Assembly: GCA_905221605.1 (NCBI GenBank)
Contig: CAJNDS010002415.1
Span: forward strand, 115,001-179,000
From: Symbiodinium natans
Lineage: Eukaryota; Sar; Dinophyceae; Suessiales; Symbiodiniaceae
Reading direction: 5' to 3'
DNA: 64,000 nucleotides
Numbering within the stretch: the stretch's first letter is position 1; every line of letters begins with the position of its first letter. The translations under genes and the position numbers were made by a program. The notes below the pieces were generated by a model that had not been told where the DNA came from, ran no database searches, and saw nothing but the letters and a program-made list of their open reading frames with translations. This document shows, piece by piece, positions 21,609 through 33,600 of this stretch.

Positions 21609-21804
21609 GGGTCTAGGGTCTAGGGTCTAGGGTCTAGGGTCTAGGGTCTAGGGTCTAGGGTCTAGGGTCTAGGGTCTAGGGTCTAGGGTCTAGGGTCTAG
21701 GGTCTAGGGTCTAGGGTTTAGGGTTTAGGGTTTAGGGTTTAGGGTTTAGGGTTTAGGGTTTAGGGTTTAGGGTTTAGGGTTTAGGGTTTAGGGTTTAGGG
21801 TTTA
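21609..21804 (+). repeat. TCTAGGG variant array passing into TTTAGGG
   Basis: About 15 units of a single-base variant (TCTAGGG, 21609-21716), then about 12 canonical units. The sharp change from a homogeneous variant to the canonical unit points to local amplification, not telomerase addition. Confidence 0.92.
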
Positions 21805-22190
21805 GGCCGGTTTGGGATTTAGGGCTTGAGGTTTAGGGTTTATGGCAAACAAAGATAGGTTTGGTGCATCCAGGGTTTTGAGGTTGTAGGGTTTTGGCCA
21901 AATGGGGCGACACCTAGGTCGCCGGGAAGCATAGGGAATTTTAGAATTGACGAGGGTTTTGGGTAGTTTACGGCTTTTGAAAGCCCTAAACCCTCAACTC
22001 TCAACAACTCTCAACCCTATACCCTAAGTCCTAAGGGGCTACGGGGGGTTCGGGGGTTTTCGGGGCCACCCCATAAGGGGCCACCCCATAGGGGGCCACC
22101 CCATAGCTCCAAGCACACTTACTTTAGGGCTGTTGGGCCCAACGGCCATACCATCATACCACACATGGTTTAGGGGTTTAAGGTTTAGTG

Positions 22191-22221
<31 letters not shown>

Positions 22222-22453
22222 TTGGGGGGGGGGGTTGAGGTTTAGGGTTCAGGGTTCAGGGTGCAGGGTTTACTTACTTCATCTTAGGAGGGAATGAGGG
22301 AATTTGGTACCTGTCAGAATCCACCCCAGTAAGTTTAGGATTTTGGGCGCCAAATCCTAAACCCTAAACCCCAAACCCTAAGCCCAGCCCTGAACCCTGA
22401 ACCCTGAACCCTGAACCCTGAACCCTGAACCCTGAACCCTAAACCCTAATTAA

Positions 22454-22690
22454 ACCCTGTCTCGCTCGTGATCAGGGTGGAAAACACGACAATCAAGGAA
22501 ACCAGATTGGAGTTCCAGAATACTTTGAAGATGTTGGTGTCACGGAGAAGGGACGACGATATCAATGTGAAACTGATTTGTGGCAGAAACAGGACCTTTG
22601 CCCTTCTCGAATTCATCCACTTTCTTGTAGACATCTTTATCAACGTGTCGTGATGAACTCCAGCATCTCCATAGTCCTCGGTCGACGGGT
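22454..22690. pseudogene. Coding-like fragment with frame change
   Basis: Unique 240 bp between telomeric blocks. One minus frame gives KKLFFTSYPSTEDYGDAGVH; a shifted frame then gives DKDVYKKVDEFEKGKGPVSA and TNQFHIDIVVPSP before a stop. This looks like an exon with a frameshift or a short unrecognised intron. Frames on the opposite strand are taken as shadows. Confidence 0.3.
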
Positions 22691-22757
22691 AGCTCGTGAA
22701 GAACAGCTTCTTAAACCCTAAACCCTAAACCCCAGACCCTAAACCCAGGCCCTAAAC

Positions 22758-22830
22758 TTCCCTGAGCTCACATGGCACCTCCACCGCCAGGTACTTTCCC
22801 TTGAGCTCTTTCTGCTGCGCGGCGATGCTC
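22758..22830 (-). CDS. Exon: SIAAQQKELKGKYLAVEVP
   Basis: 73 bp, acceptor CCAGCGCAAG, donor GGGAA|GTTTAGGG. Reads SIAAQQKELKGKYLAVEVPC then ELRE: charged helix, coiled-coil-like. Confidence 0.6.
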
Positions 22831-22869
22831 CTTGCGCTGGTTTACGGTCTACGCGAGCCTGTTTGTAAA

Positions 22870-23220
22870 CGGTTGGGGTTTACATAGGGTTTAGGGTTTA
22901 GGGTTCAGGGTTCAGGGTTTACGGTCGATGCGGGCTTGTAAGGGTTTACACATGCTCTACAAAGTTTTACAAAGGGTTTGCAAGGGTCTGTACGTGCCTG
23001 TAAGGGCTTATAAGGGTTTACACATGGTTTATGAGGATTCATAAGGGTTTACAAATGGTTTATACGGGGTTTGTAAGGGCTTACACATAGTCTGTGCGGC
23101 TTGTAAGGGCTTATATTGGTTGACAAGGCTTTACAACTGGCTTATCAGGTTTTGATGGTTAAGGATTATGAGGGTTTATAAGGGCAATGGCTTACAAGGG
23201 ATTAAAAACGGCTTATACGG
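22870..23220 (+). repeat. Degenerate GGGTTTACA/GGGTTTATA tract
   Basis: About 350 bp of decayed nonamers (AAGGGTTTACACATGGTTTA). Looks like an old variant array. Confidence 0.7.
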
Positions 23221-23992
23221 CATTCAGAATAGGTTTTTACTTGTTTATGTCATGTTACCCCGTTAAATAACCTTAATTGGGCTTCACCATCCCTACATAG
23301 CCTCACTTCTGGGGGGGAAAGGGGTAGTATGAGGGGGGGTAGTAGGGGAACCCATGATTGTGAGGGTTTGTAACGCTTTGCAAGGAATATAAGTAATAGG
23401 TCGGACTCGACTTGAAAACATACGACGAGCACCCGAAAGACTTGACCCCTAAACATAAACCCTAAACCCTAAGCCCTAAACCTTAAACCCTAAACCCAAA
23501 ACCTTCAACCCTAAACCCCGGAGTGGGGTCTAAACAAATCGATTGGCCCTTCTTGGTATCCTAACTTCAAGAAGTAGCCGGAAAAATCCACAAGGCATGT
23601 AACACGGGACGCAGTACAAGCAAGAACCCTCAGAACTAACCTAGCTGCCATGTCTCTGCCGACCCACCCTCGGACCTACAAACCAAGAAGGACAGACCCT
23701 GAAATTCAAACACCTAAGGCCTAAACCTCAAACCCCCAAAACCCACACCCTAAAGGCCCAAATGTGCCCGAGTGGCGTCTGTCGCTGGCGTAGCGGCTCC
23801 AATGCACGCTCCACCAAAACCTGCCATCAGGCCGCTAGGGTTCAGGGTTTAGGGTTTGGGGTTTGCGCATGTCGGGGCGGAGGAGAGTTGGGTTTGTGCC
23901 GGGGGGAGGGGAGAGGGGCTTGGGCTGTTAGGGGTTGAGGTTCAAGGTTGAGAAAGCCAAGCTCCCTACGCCCTAAACCCTACCCGGGACCC

Positions 23993-24112
23993 TCTTTTGC
24001 TACAGTCTTATGGGTTATACCTACTACTTAAGGGTAACTACTACTAATTTTCCCTTTTGCTACAGTCTTATGGGTTGTACCTGCTAATTAAGGGGAATTG
24101 CTACTAGGTTTC
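23993..24112. repeat. 60-bp tandem duplication
   Basis: Two units of exact 60-bp spacing, starting CTTTTGCTACAGTCTTATGG, diverging toward their ends. Confidence 0.8.
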
Positions 24113-24479
24113 TAAAGTTTCAGGTAGACACCCTGAACTAAACCCCCAGACACCCTTACCTTAAATCGGATGACCACGGACACCTCCAAACCTTAGACGC
24201 CTTCATTAGCCCTATACAACCCTGAGCCCGCACTCTAACACGATTCATGGCTTTGTGGAATTGGCAATTTAGGGATTTAGTGGGGCGGGGGGGGGGGGGT
24301 TGTGGGTGGGGGAGGTTCTTAGGGCGGGGGTGGGTGGGGGGGTGGGGTGGTCGGGGACTTGGGGCTGTCACGTCGGACCTTGAATGATTGATCTTCCCGG
24401 CCTTCTCGTCTTTCGATTCTTTGCTTTGGTCCTCCCTTCGTTCGGTGCATGTACTTGACTTCGGTGCATGTTACATTAA

Positions 24480-24624
24480 AAGACCTCGTACACGAAGAGT
24501 TCAAGGTCGGTCGAGCCAAAGTGGGGGAAGCCTGTAGCTTCCTTCCGTCAGGCAACTCCCCAAGCCCGGCAGGTGCCGCCGAACCAGTCGTTGCCTCTGC
24601 ACTGACGGCCTCCAGATTCAACAC
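24480..24624 (-). CDS. Possible exon: LEAVSAEATTGSAAPAGL
   Basis: Minus frame opens just after GTTTAGGGTGTTG and reads LEAVSAEATTGSAAPAGLGE, then LPDGRKLQASPTLARPTLNS. Exact ends unclear; the frame runs on to 24319 through G-rich sequence. Confidence 0.35.
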
Positions 24625-24639
24625 CCTAAAGCTTAAAGC

Positions 24640-25280
24640 CTACAGCTTACACCCTAAACCCTACACCCTAAAGCCTAGAAAAACCCTTCAAAGCTTGGAT
24701 CCCCAACCCCCCCAACCAGGAACCTCAACCCCATACCCCAACCCCCAAACCCTAACCCCCGAACCCAATTTAGACCCTAAATACTAAACCCCAAACCCCT
24801 GAACCCCTGAACCCCTTCACCCCTAAACCCCAAGCACCAAAACATCAAACCCTAAACCCCAAACCCCAAACCAAAAAACTCTAAACCCTAAACCTAAACC
24901 CTGAAACCCCAGGCCCTGAACTCAAAATACTGAACCCTAACGCCTACACCCGACGAACTCCAAACCCTAAACCCCCTACAACCTAAACAAAAAAATATAT
25001 AAACCCATAAACATCAAACCCTGAACCCTAAACCCTGATCTTAAGCCCAAAACCCTAGACCCCAAACCCTAATCCGAAACCCTAAGCCCTAAACCTCTAA
25101 ACCCTAAATCCCCAAACCCTAAACCCACAAACACTCGAAACCCGAAACCCAAAACCCAAAACCCCTAAACCCCTAAACCCTAAACCCCCCAAACCCTAAA
25201 CCCATAAACATCAAACCCTAAACCCTAAACCCTAAACCCTAAACCCTAAACCCTAAACCCTAAACCCCAAACCCCAAACC
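24640..25280 (-). repeat. Degenerate CCCTAAA tract
   Basis: 640 bp of mixed CCCTAAA, CCCCAAA, CCCTGAA and AAACCC words without clean periodicity; no open segment noticed. Confidence 0.75.
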
Positions 25281-26034
25281 CCAAACCCTGACTGCGCCGA
25301 GCCTGGACCGGCGCTTCGGTCTTCGCAGCTCCTGTTACTTAAGAAGCCAAACTTCAAATAATGCCCAGAAACCCTCTTTAGGGTTTAGGGTTTAGGGTTT
25401 AGGGTTTAGGGTTTAGGGTTTAGGGTGTAGGAACCAATCCCCCCCCCCCTCCCCTCCCCAAGAGCACGCAGAAGTTCAGTAGCACTCGAAGCCTGCAACC
25501 CCCCCAAACCCCTAAACCCTAACACCCAATCCCCAAACCCTAAACCCAACACCGTATACCCTGTAATACCCTAAACCCTAAACCCTAAACCCTAAGGACT
25601 TCTGCGAGCTATACTCCCCATGGCCGGGCTTCCGACCTTTGAACTTGGGGAAGCTCTAACCCTAAACCCTAAACCTCAAACCCTAAACCCTAAACCCCCA
25701 AATCCTAAGACTTAAAACCTCGACTCCCTTGCCAAGAACATTTCATAGACCCCAAACCCTAAACCCTGAGGTTCACATTTTTTGCACCTTGGAACTAGTC
25801 CAGTACAAACCCCAACCACCGCGGTGGCTATCAGTTTTGCGGTTTCGGGTTTAGGAGGGGCGTAGAGCTTCGGGGTTTATGGCTTTAGAGTTTCGAGTCT
25901 GAAATTGCCCATTGCTTTTTTGGGCATAGTTCGGATAATTCGAGGCTTCAGGGCTTATGGTTAGGGTGGTGTCCATTGCTTTTGTTGGCATAATTCGGAA
26001 AATTCGGGCCTAAGGGTTTGTGGTTAGGGTGGCG

Positions 26035-26125
26035 TTCGTGAAGGGAAGGTCCTGCTGAGGAGGCGCAGAACTTGATGTGGTGAGAGACGTGGGGCCGCAA
26101 CCTTGCAATTCAGCGCTGTGAAGTT
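26035..26125 (-). CDS. Possible exon: AELQGCGPTSLTTSSSAPPQ
   Basis: After CGAACTTCACAG the minus frame is open for about 30 codons and continues QDLPFTNAT. Its other side is low-complexity sequence. Ser/Thr/Pro-rich linker; tentative. Confidence 0.35.
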
Positions 26126-26165
26126 CGAGAGGCCCCGACTCGAAAAGGTAAACATCACAGGATGA

Positions 26166-26256
26166 GAGGGTTTAGGGTTTAGGGTTTAGGGTTTAGGGTT
26201 TAGGGTTTAGGGTTTAGGGTTTAGGGTTTAGGGTTTAGGGTTTAGGGTTTAGGGTT
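26166..26256 (+). repeat. Telomeric array (TTTAGGG), about 13 units
   Basis: Perfect units, ending beside hairpin M1. Confidence 0.95.
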
Positions 26257-26353
26257 AGGGGCTCCCCTTCCCTAAGGGTCCATGTACCTAGATAGGGCTT
26301 ACTTGGGCCTCAAGTACCTCGTACATAGGGACTTTGGGGCCCAAGTACATGAT

Positions 26354-26506
26354 ACTTGAAGGTTCATGGTACTTACTAACCAATGATAACTGTACTTATA
26401 ACCCTACTTATAATACCCCTAAAGGGCCTTATAGGGGTTATCCCAATTATAAGTAGGGTTATAAGCCCAGTTAGAATTGGTTAGTAAGTACCATGAACCT
26501 TCAAGT
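26354..26506. mobile_element. Family B hairpin B2 with perfect 31-bp TIRs, nested in an M element
   Basis: Ends ACTTGAAGGTTCATGGTACT and its exact inverse, perfect over 31 bp. The flanks (26266-26353 and 26507-26522) are the two parts of a family-M hairpin (AAGGGTCCATGTACC tips), so B2 inserted into M. Youngest-looking copy of the family. Confidence 0.75.
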
Positions 26507-27438
26507 AGGTACATGGACCCTTGGGTCGCACGAGCCGCTTGTAGGCTTTGGATTTCGGGGTTGAGTGAGTTCAGTGGGCTTACGGTTTAGGGTTTCACCC
26601 TAAACTCTTGCAGGGCTTAGGGTTTAGGGCATGGGGTTTGGGGTTCAGGGTTTAGGGTTTCCAACTTTAAGCCCGAAACAATAAGCTTTGGGGGGACCAC
26701 CATGTAGAAAAACACGCTGAAACCACGATTTGACTTGTTCGCTTTCACCAGGCTCACACATCCCCGCGTCTATGACCTTGAACACTGGAGCAAGAGAAAC
26801 ACTGACAACCTCCAGTAGGGTGTCTGAGGCTAAGGATTTAGAGTTTGGGCGGCTACAACCTATCGGCTGGCGTTCTGAGAAGCAGGCCGAAGCAAGTGCG
26901 ACGTGCGCGCGGAAGAGTGGAGGAGGAGCATGGCACCCCCCCAGATGTTTCTATGCGGGGAACCCCAGATGGAAGTAGAATTCTAGAAGCCCTCATCTGA
27001 TGTTGACAGAACTTTATGCAGCAAGCTACTTTCTAAGCATTGCGTCGTAAGGGAAGGGGCCTTCTCTATCTCTATACGATTCAAAGGATACGTCCTGACC
27101 GCTTTCCATACACATAAGGCTCAACTTGTGCGAACGCGCGCGAGTCATTGGGATGAATGAACCGTTCTGCCAGATGCTGCTGAGGGCAAGGGCCATGGTA
27201 AAGAGTAAGCTAGGACTAGGAGAACAAGGTGCGCTTTTGGGTTTAAAGGGGTTTATAAGACGACCTAAACCCCAAAAAAGGGGAATGAGGGCCTACTCGG
27301 AGTCCCCCGAAACCCTAAACCCTAAACCCTGAACCCTAGACCCTAAGCCTACATGGACCCTTCCGGGAGGGGGTTCGGGTTTAGGGCTTTAGGGTTTAGG
27401 CCGGATAGAGGACTGGTGGGCCGAACTAGGTCCACTTG

Positions 27439-27560
27439 CTTGGAGGTTCATGGTACTTCTTAACCAAGTTATAACTGTACTTACAACCACATTCGGGCAC
27501 TTAAGGGGCTCACAAGTGGGTTATAAGTATAGTTATAACTGGTTAGTACGTACCATGAAC
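27439..27560 (-). mobile_element. Family B hairpin B3
   Basis: 122 bp with GTTCATGGTAC and CCATGAACCTCCAAG tips. Its flanks stay open when joined (APLGGASGPSSAHQSSIRP). Confidence 0.65.
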
Positions 27561-28214
27561 CTCCTCCAAGTGGGGCTTTCAACAAAAAAGCTCAGAGAAT
27601 CGCACCGAACTTCCGCGGAAAAGGCCCGGACCCTGAACTTTGTAGGGGCTAGGGTTTTAGGGTTTAGGGTTTAGGGCTTAAGATTCTGACGTGGTGTTCT
27701 GGGTTTAGGGGTGAGGGTTTAGGGCATCGGGATTCGTAGCAGGATTCGTAGTATTCTACCCGAGAATGATTGACAACATAGGGCACCAGGTCGACCCTAA
27801 ACCCGAAACCCTAAACCCTAAACCGAAACCCAAAATTTCCCCCCAAAGCCCCTCTCCGCCCCAAGCAAAAGTGAAACTCGGAACCCTTGGAGCTAGGGTT
27901 TAGGGTTTAGGGTTTAGTGATTGGGGTTTGGGGTTTGGGGTGTGGGGTTCAGGGTTTGGGGTAAAAACTGGGAATCTAAGGTTCATCTGAGGGGTTTGCG
28001 AAAATTAGGGGAGCCCTAAAATAGACCCCCAAGTAGTAGGATTCTGCTATAACAAGGACCCCAACAAGGTACCCCTATTTTCGGAAATCTGACATGGCTT
28101 TTGGGTTCCAGGGTTTAGGGAAGAACAGCTCATACTATTTAGGCTTCTGGGCCCTACCCTAAACCCTAAACCCTACACCCTAAATGCACGGAGCCGGTTG
28201 GCAAAGCCCTAAAC

Positions 28215-28264
28215 ACAGCTTGGTGCAGAGATCCTGCAGTGCTTGGCGCGAAAAGCATCGAGAC
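28215..28264 (-). CDS. Exon: LDAFRAKHCRISAPSC
   Basis: 50 bp; acceptor TTCTGAAACCAG; donor AGCTGT|GTTTAGGG, with the telomeric GT following a fully open frame. Confidence 0.5.
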
Positions 28265-28495
28265 CTGGTTTCAGAAGGGTCTGGCGGATGTAGGGGTTTA
28301 CGGGTTCGGGCTTCGGGGTTTAGGGTTCGGGGTTTAGGGTTTGTCGCTTGAGTGTTTCAGGGATTTAGGCTGGACATTAGGGTTTATGGCGAGCATGTGG
28401 TTGCACCCCGGCGCCCCCCCCCCCCCCTCCAGGGAATGTATACTAGAGTACTACAGTACGGGACCAGTATGTTGGAGAACTACCCTAAACCCTAA

Positions 28496-28848
28496 AGCGT
28501 AAACCCTCTAAACCCTCCAAACCCTCTCAACCCTCTAAACCCTCTCAACCCTCTCAACCCTCTCTCAACCCTCTCTCAACCCTCTAAACCCTCTAAACCC
28601 TAGAAACCCTCTAAACCCTATAAACCCTGGAAACCCTCTAAACCCTCTAAACCCTCTAAACCCTCTAAACCCTCTAAACCCCCTGAACCCTCTAAACACT
28701 CTAAACCCTCTAAACCCTCTACTAAACCCTGTAAACCCTCTAGACCCTACAAACCCTATAAACCCTATAAACCCTCTAAACCCTCTAAACCCTCTAAACC
28801 CTCTAAACCCTATGAAAACCCTATAAACCCTCTATAAACCCTCTAAAC
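28496..28848 (-). repeat. CCCTCTAAA nonamer array, about 38 degenerate units
   Basis: Longest variant array of the window, with CCCTCTCAA, CCCTATAAA and CCCTGGAAA forms mixed in. Confidence 0.92.
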
Positions 28849-29005
28849 CTTAAGCCCCAAGCCCAAGTATATTACAATGAGGTACATGGACCCTTAGAAG
28901 GTGTCAAGTTCCAAGCTCACAGCTGCATCAGCAGCTTCTAGCGGCCGTGGTTTAGGGTTTAGGGTTTAGGGTTTAGGGTTTCTTCTTCCTTCAGGTCCGC
29001 TGCTA

Positions 29006-29111
29006 CTTTGAGGCTCATGGTACTTACTAACCAATTATACCTGTACGGATAACTGGGGTCTTATAAGTGGGTTGTAAGTGCAGTTATTGTTGGCTAATGA
29101 GTACCATGAAC
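29006..29111 (-). mobile_element. Family B hairpin B4 acting as an intron
   Basis: 106 bp from GTTCATGGTACTC to GAGCCTCAAAG on the minus strand. Removing exactly this interval joins LQPRLLG to VAADLKEEE in frame. Confidence 0.7.
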
Positions 29112-29330
29112 CTCCAAGTAGTCGCGGCTGCAGCGTGTTAACCTCCTGCTGCAGACTCGCCCTGGTGGACTTGGTCGATAGGCCCCGGGGCGTCACGTGT
29201 ACCCTAAATATTGGGTGCCGCATTATAGTAGGGATCCGAAGAAGTGGCTATATTTTTGCCAACCACCCGTATCTTTCTATTTGGGATGGCTGGCAGGTTC
29301 CAGGCAAGAAGAGCGCCTTCGACGCAGAGC
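29112..29330 (-). CDS. C2-like exon(s) interrupted by hairpin intron B4
   Basis: Minus frames give IRVVGKNIATSSDPYYNAA, a C2 start pattern ending in SDPYY, then RVHVTPRGLSTKSTRASLQQ and EVNTLQPRLLG. The second segment ends at GGAG|GTTCATGG, the tip of hairpin element B4. It resumes after B4 as VAADLKEEE in the same frame (codon G|TA). A stop (ATATTTAGGG) separates the two segments, so a small intron or frame change lies near 29215. Confidence 0.5.
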
Positions 29331-29334
29331 TGTC

Positions 29335-29690
29335 CCTGAGTGGATCACATAATAGCACGACATCACAATAGTACAATAATATACTTTATACAACATTAAA
29401 AATATTCGAATCATGCTAAAGATATAAGAATCGATAACAATATATGGGGGTTCCCGAAAATAGGGGTACCCAAAAAATGCCCCAAACTACTCGAATCCTT
29501 TTTAAGTGAACCCCAGAAAGGGTCCCCCCCCCAGCATATTCTTGGTGTGAACAGACTCAAAGCCTGAAAAAGAAATTAGAAAAAACAACAACAACTCTCC
29601 GAGCGTCCGTCACAAAAAGAAAAATCTACGCAGCTACCTGATGATTCCAAGGAGAAGGGGTCTTAAACAAGCCGAAAGTCCCTGCAACGT
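29335..29690. other. AT-rich unique spacer with an E element
   Basis: Contains hairpin E (29446-29531) and otherwise nothing recognised; may be intergenic between the C2-like exon block at 29.1 kb and the exon at 29.9 kb. Confidence 0.4.
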
Positions 29691-29901
29691 AGGGTTTAGG
29701 GCTTGTAGGAGCGGAGGGTTTAGGCGCTAGGATTTACAGGACTTGGGGCGCATAGGAGTTTAGGGTTTAGCGCTACTGTGAGTTCAGGGTCTAATCCCTT
29801 AACCCTAAACCCTAAACCCTAAACCCTACACCCTAAACCCTAAACCCTAAACCTTAACCCTAAACCCCAAAACCCTAAACCCTAAAGCCTAAACCCTACA
29901 C

Positions 29902-29967
29902 CCTGGGGGCCATGCCTTCTTTGGCCACCCGGAGACCAGATCGAGTGTCGCCCTTGTGGATGTAGGC
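29902..29967 (-). CDS. Exon: AYIHKGDTRSGLRVAKEGMA
   Basis: 66 bp, 22 codons, acceptor GATGTGCACAG, donor CCAGG|GTGTAGGG (a telomere-like GT). Belongs to a gene downstream of the C2 gene on the same strand. No family recognised. Confidence 0.58.
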
Positions 29968-30394
29968 CTGTGCACATCGGCAGCGTGTTGGACTACCACC
30001 CTAAACCCTAAACCCTAAACCCTAAACCCCAAACCCCAAACCCTAAACCCTAAACCCTATAAATCCTTAACCCTAAGCCCTAAACCCCAATACCTCGAAA
30101 GGAAGTGATGTAGAGGGTTTGGGTTTCGGGTTGAGGGCTGCCGGAGCGCTTCAGAGCCCGTGTGCCCAGACTAGGGGTGTAAGGGTTGTATGGGTTTAGG
30201 TCCTATAAGCGCTAAACCCTCTACAATCTCAAGCCGAAAGCCTAATAGGGTTTAGGGTTTAGGATTTAGGGTTTAGGGTATAGGGCAACTCAAAAAAAAG
30301 AAACTGAATGAGGCTTCAGCTGGATGTTGCATGAGCAGGGGCAAAGTGCATACAGAGACTTTTTGGCGCCAGCGCCGCTCGCCGGCCGTCATGC

Positions 30395-30605
30395 TCATAG
30401 CCCTATCGGGAGCAAGATGATCATGAGGATGACGACCACCACAAACACGCCGCCACCACCTTCTTTGTCATGGCTGTTGCCCCCGTACCTGTTGTAGCTG
30501 CGGTACCCGCTGCTCCGGTAAGTGCTGCGCCGGTACCCACCCGAATAGCCGTGGGCCCCGTAGAAGTTACCACGGGCGGCGCGGGCGGCGCGTCGGCGGC
30601 GCGCC
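30395..30605 (-). CDS. Terminal exon: Arg/Gly/Tyr-rich region, membrane anchor and stop
   Basis: Acceptor CTCCGCTCGCAG. Reads a basic Arg/Ala stretch, GNFYGAHGYSGGYRRSTYRS, then RSYNRYGGNSHDKEGGGG, then a hydrophobic run VFVVVVILMIILLPIGL and TGA. A 17-residue hydrophobic C-terminus right before a stop is typical of a tail anchor, which would leave the rest of the protein in the cytoplasm. Local GC is high. The frame is also open upstream of the acceptor, back to a possible donor CCAG|GTATGCC. Confidence 0.55.
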
Positions 30606-33600
30606 CTGCGAGCGGAGCCGTGGCACGCGGCGCAGCCCGGACGCCCCAAGAGGGCATACCTGGGTATTGAAATGCGTATACGGGCCCATGTACCTATGTA
30701 GTATATACATGGGGCGCACAGGGGTTCCCCTAAACTTCAAACCCTCAACCCCAAATTTTCCAAAAGAGTAGCTTTAGGGCCCAAGTATGTTCGCTAGAGG
30801 TACATGGCCCCTTGGGAAATCAGGGTCTGAAGCTGAGCTCTAGACCTCAAACCCTATAAACCCTCAACCCTAAACCCTAAACCCTGAACCCTGAACCCTA
30901 AACCCTAAACCCTACACCCTAAACCCTAAACCTAAACCCTAAACCCTAAACCCTAAACCCGCCAAGGTGCTGAGACTCAAGCTCGGCCGTGGCCACCTCC
31001 GCCAAGCTGGAGGCGTCAGTGGGGCCCACGCCGTCATCCACGTGCGCACCCTGGGCATCTTCGGCCTGGGTTTAGGGTTTAGGGTTTAGGGTTTAGGGCT
31101 TAGGGTTTAGGGTTTAGGGTTTAGGGTTTAGGGTTTAGGGTTTAGGGTTTAGGGTTTAGGGTTTAGGGTTTAGGGTTTAGGGTTTAGGGTTTAGGGTTTA
31201 GGGTTTAGGGTTGATATTGGGGTGCACCTTATTGGGGTCCTTATTATAAGGGAATCCTACTATTTTGGGGACTCTATTAGGGGTCCCTCATGTCCGTAAA
31301 CCCCCATATCTCAAGGGCCTACCAATAAGGGCACTACTGGGCACCCTAAACCCTAAACCCTAAACCCTAAACCCTAAACCCTAAACCCTATAAACCCTAA
31401 ACCCCAAACCGAGGCGCCATCTTATTGAAGACCTGGGCATCCTCGTCGCTCAAGCACCCGGAGGCTTCTTGGAGCGTGGCGTTGTCAACTTGGGAGCCGA
31501 AGAGCAAGTCGCAGACCAACCTCTGCCTGAGGCGCTGAAGCAAAAAAGGTCCCCAAAACCCCTGGATTGGGGTTTAGGGTTTAGGGTTTAGGGTTTAGGG
31601 TTTTGGGTTCAGGGTTTAGGGTTTAGGTTTGGGGTTAAGGGCAGAACCCCAACACCCAAACCCCAGAACCCTAAGAGTCTTGAAAGTCGTGGTAGCCCAG
31701 CAACCATCTTATAATAAGGGTACCCCTTTTTTTGAGAGGGTTGGTTACTTTATAAGGGAGCCTTGACGCCACAGAAAGAAACCAAAGGGTGCCAACTGGG
31801 CAAACCCACAACAAGAAGGTTTAGGGTTTAGGGTTTAGGGTTTAGGGTTTACGGTTTAGGGTTTAGGGTTTAGGGTTTAGAGTTTACGGTTTAGGGCTAT
31901 TTTCGGGTACCTCCTTGGGGTCCGCTAGTACCACGGGAATCCTACTTTGGGGGTCTATAGTCGGGGTCCCTTATTTTTCGCCAACTCCCGAGTCGCTTCT
32001 TGGATTTCGATGCAATATCCGGACACTCCTGTCAAGGGACTAGAGGAGGGGCCCTTATAAGGGATCTTAGGGTTATTTAGGGCCGGGGTTATTTAGTGGG
32101 AGTTATATAGGGGAATGGGATTACAGTAAAAAGTTGGAACATCCTTATCCCAGAACCCAAAAGGTATGCTAAAGGGAATCCGAGCTCAAAGCAGCCTTAA
32201 CCCATGTTCCAACTTTCTGGAGTTTACTGTAAGGGCCCCTTCTAGGGTCCCTCCTTATACGCCTTCATGGCCCTAAACCCTAAACCCTAAACCCTAAACC
32301 CTAAACCCTAAACCCTAAACCCTAAACCCCAAACCCTAAACCCTAAACCCCCCTTAAGCTCAAAACACCCCACAAACCCTTCGTGGTCCTGTCCGTTGAG
32401 AACCAGGAGCTTGGCCATGAGTCGCGTGTTTGCCATGAACCTCGAGGTTGGCAGGGTTGGTGGTTTCGGGGGTGGGGGGGTGCCCTAAACCCTAGCCCTA
32501 AACCCTAGCCCTAAACCCGAAACCCTAAACCCTGAGCCCTGGTTCTGAAGGGAGGAGGGTTCAAGGAGGGTATAGGTAACCCAAGGCTCCCTCTAAGCTT
32601 CCATAAGGTTCCCTAGATACCTGCCCCCCATGAACCCCCCTGCCTCCTGCCTTAAGAACCCTTTAAGTTTTGGGAGCTTTGAATTCCTGTATGGAGGGCT
32701 TAGGGTTTAGGCAACCAAGGTTTAGGGTTGAGGGTTTGAGGGTTTGGAGCTTGTGGGGATTCTTGAGATTGGGGTTTTGGGTTTGGGGGGGGGGGGGGGG
32801 TTAGGTTCAAGTACGTCCCCCAAACTTATTTCGGGCCCTATCTGCCATCATACGCGCGTGATATATCTGTAGGGTGCACGGAAACCAGACCCAAGAGGAA
32901 CCTAGGAAAAGCAAGGGTGCCCCTTTTTTGGCACATAGCCCCAAAAACCCTAAACCCACCTTTTTTTTGGTACCCTGCACTAGCCAGATGGGATCCTGTA
33001 CCCTAGATCAGCGCCCCGGCTTTTCGAGTTTTAGGGTTGAGGCTGGGTAGTTTACGGTCCTTAGTAGCTTGCCCAGTAACCTAGGTTTAAAAAGGGTGCC
33101 CTTTTTAGCTTAAAGGGGTGCAGAAGGGAACCTAAACAACCCAAAAAAAGGGAATAAGGGCACTACTGGGAATCCTAGCTTCAAAGTCACCGCAGATAAC
33201 CACAAATATGGGAGACATGATCCCAAAAGCCCACGACATTGAACTGCATGTCATGTTGTGCCGTGGCTCAACCCCAAACCCCAAACCCCAAACCCCAAAC
33301 CCCAAACCCCAAACCCCAAACCCCAAACCCCAAACCCCAAACCCCAAACCCTAAACCCCAACATTTCTGCTGCAAGAAGCTGGTCAGTCAGGCTGATGGA
33401 ATCGATGCTCCATGGTACGCCATCGTCCACCAGCACGAGGAAGGAGAACGTGTGGCTGTGTTCCATATCTTGGTTTAGGGTTTAGGGTTTAGGGTCCAGG
33501 GTCTAGGGTTTAGGGTCTAGGGTCTGGGGTTTAGGGTTTTAGGGTTTTAAGGTTGAGGGTTTAGCCTCTTTTTGTAAGGGTCCATGCACCTATACAGTTT

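Noticed and set aside
33132-33485. Frames rich in PNPKPQT or GFGVWGL repeats
   Set aside because: They are translations of CCCCAAA/TTTGGGG arrays; the same kind of artefact occurs at 9050-9324 and 47262-47463.
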